From Phycisphaerae bacterium (GTDB lineage Bacteria; Planctomycetota; Phycisphaerae; UBA1845; Fen-1342), in contig JALSRY010000771.1 in the NCBI GenBank assembly GCA_026984555.1, forward strand, positions 1 through 6,667: 6,667 nucleotides of DNA. The letters are read 5' to 3'. Numbering within the stretch: the stretch's first letter is position 1; each line of letters begins with the position of its first letter. Made by a program: the position numbers and the translations under genes. Below the pieces are notes generated by a model. That model made no database searches and was not told the DNA's origin. It saw only the letters and a program-made list of their open reading frames with translations. Shown piece by piece: positions 6,667 to 6,667 of the stretch.

Positions 6667-6667
6667 C

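Overview
The window is GC-rich bacterial chromosome, densely coding on both strands. On the + strand it holds the distal part of a peptidoglycan and division (dcw-type) operon. On the - strand it holds a convergent phenylalanyl-tRNA synthetase beta gene. The organism builds a diderm-type wall, because MurE carries the DNPR motif typical of meso-diaminopimelate-adding enzymes. Its PheT is of the short archaeal/spirochaete architecture rather than the usual long bacterial one. High GC, a broken-up dcw cluster and this PheT type would fit a Planctomycetota/PVC-like or other deep-branching lineage. That placement is a low-confidence guess from gene content, not a phylogenetic result.

Layout: positions 1-708 are the C-terminal 235 residues of murE, whose start lies before the window. 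They are followed by murF (712-2127), mraY (2132-3274) and ftsW (3279-4478), all on +, with gaps of only 3-4 bases, so this is one transcription unit. A 79-base gap with a GC-rich hairpin separates ftsW from the tail of pheT (4558-6414, -). Upstream of pheT, the last 63 codons plus stop of an unrecognised - strand gene run off the right edge (6475-6666).

Functionally, MurE and MurF finish the UDP-MurNAc-pentapeptide in the cytoplasm. MraY transfers phospho-MurNAc-pentapeptide to undecaprenyl phosphate to give lipid I. FtsW is the SEDS glycan polymerase that uses lipid II at the division septum. Two genes usual in this order are absent: murD between mraY and ftsW, and murG after ftsW. They must lie elsewhere if the pathway is complete.

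Most of the window is ordinary core metabolism. The one distinctive item is a four-cysteine zinc-ribbon-like insertion in PheT. It sits at the point where canonical bacterial PheT carries its EMAPII-like tRNA-binding domain. I found no mobile element, CRISPR array, tRNA or rRNA.
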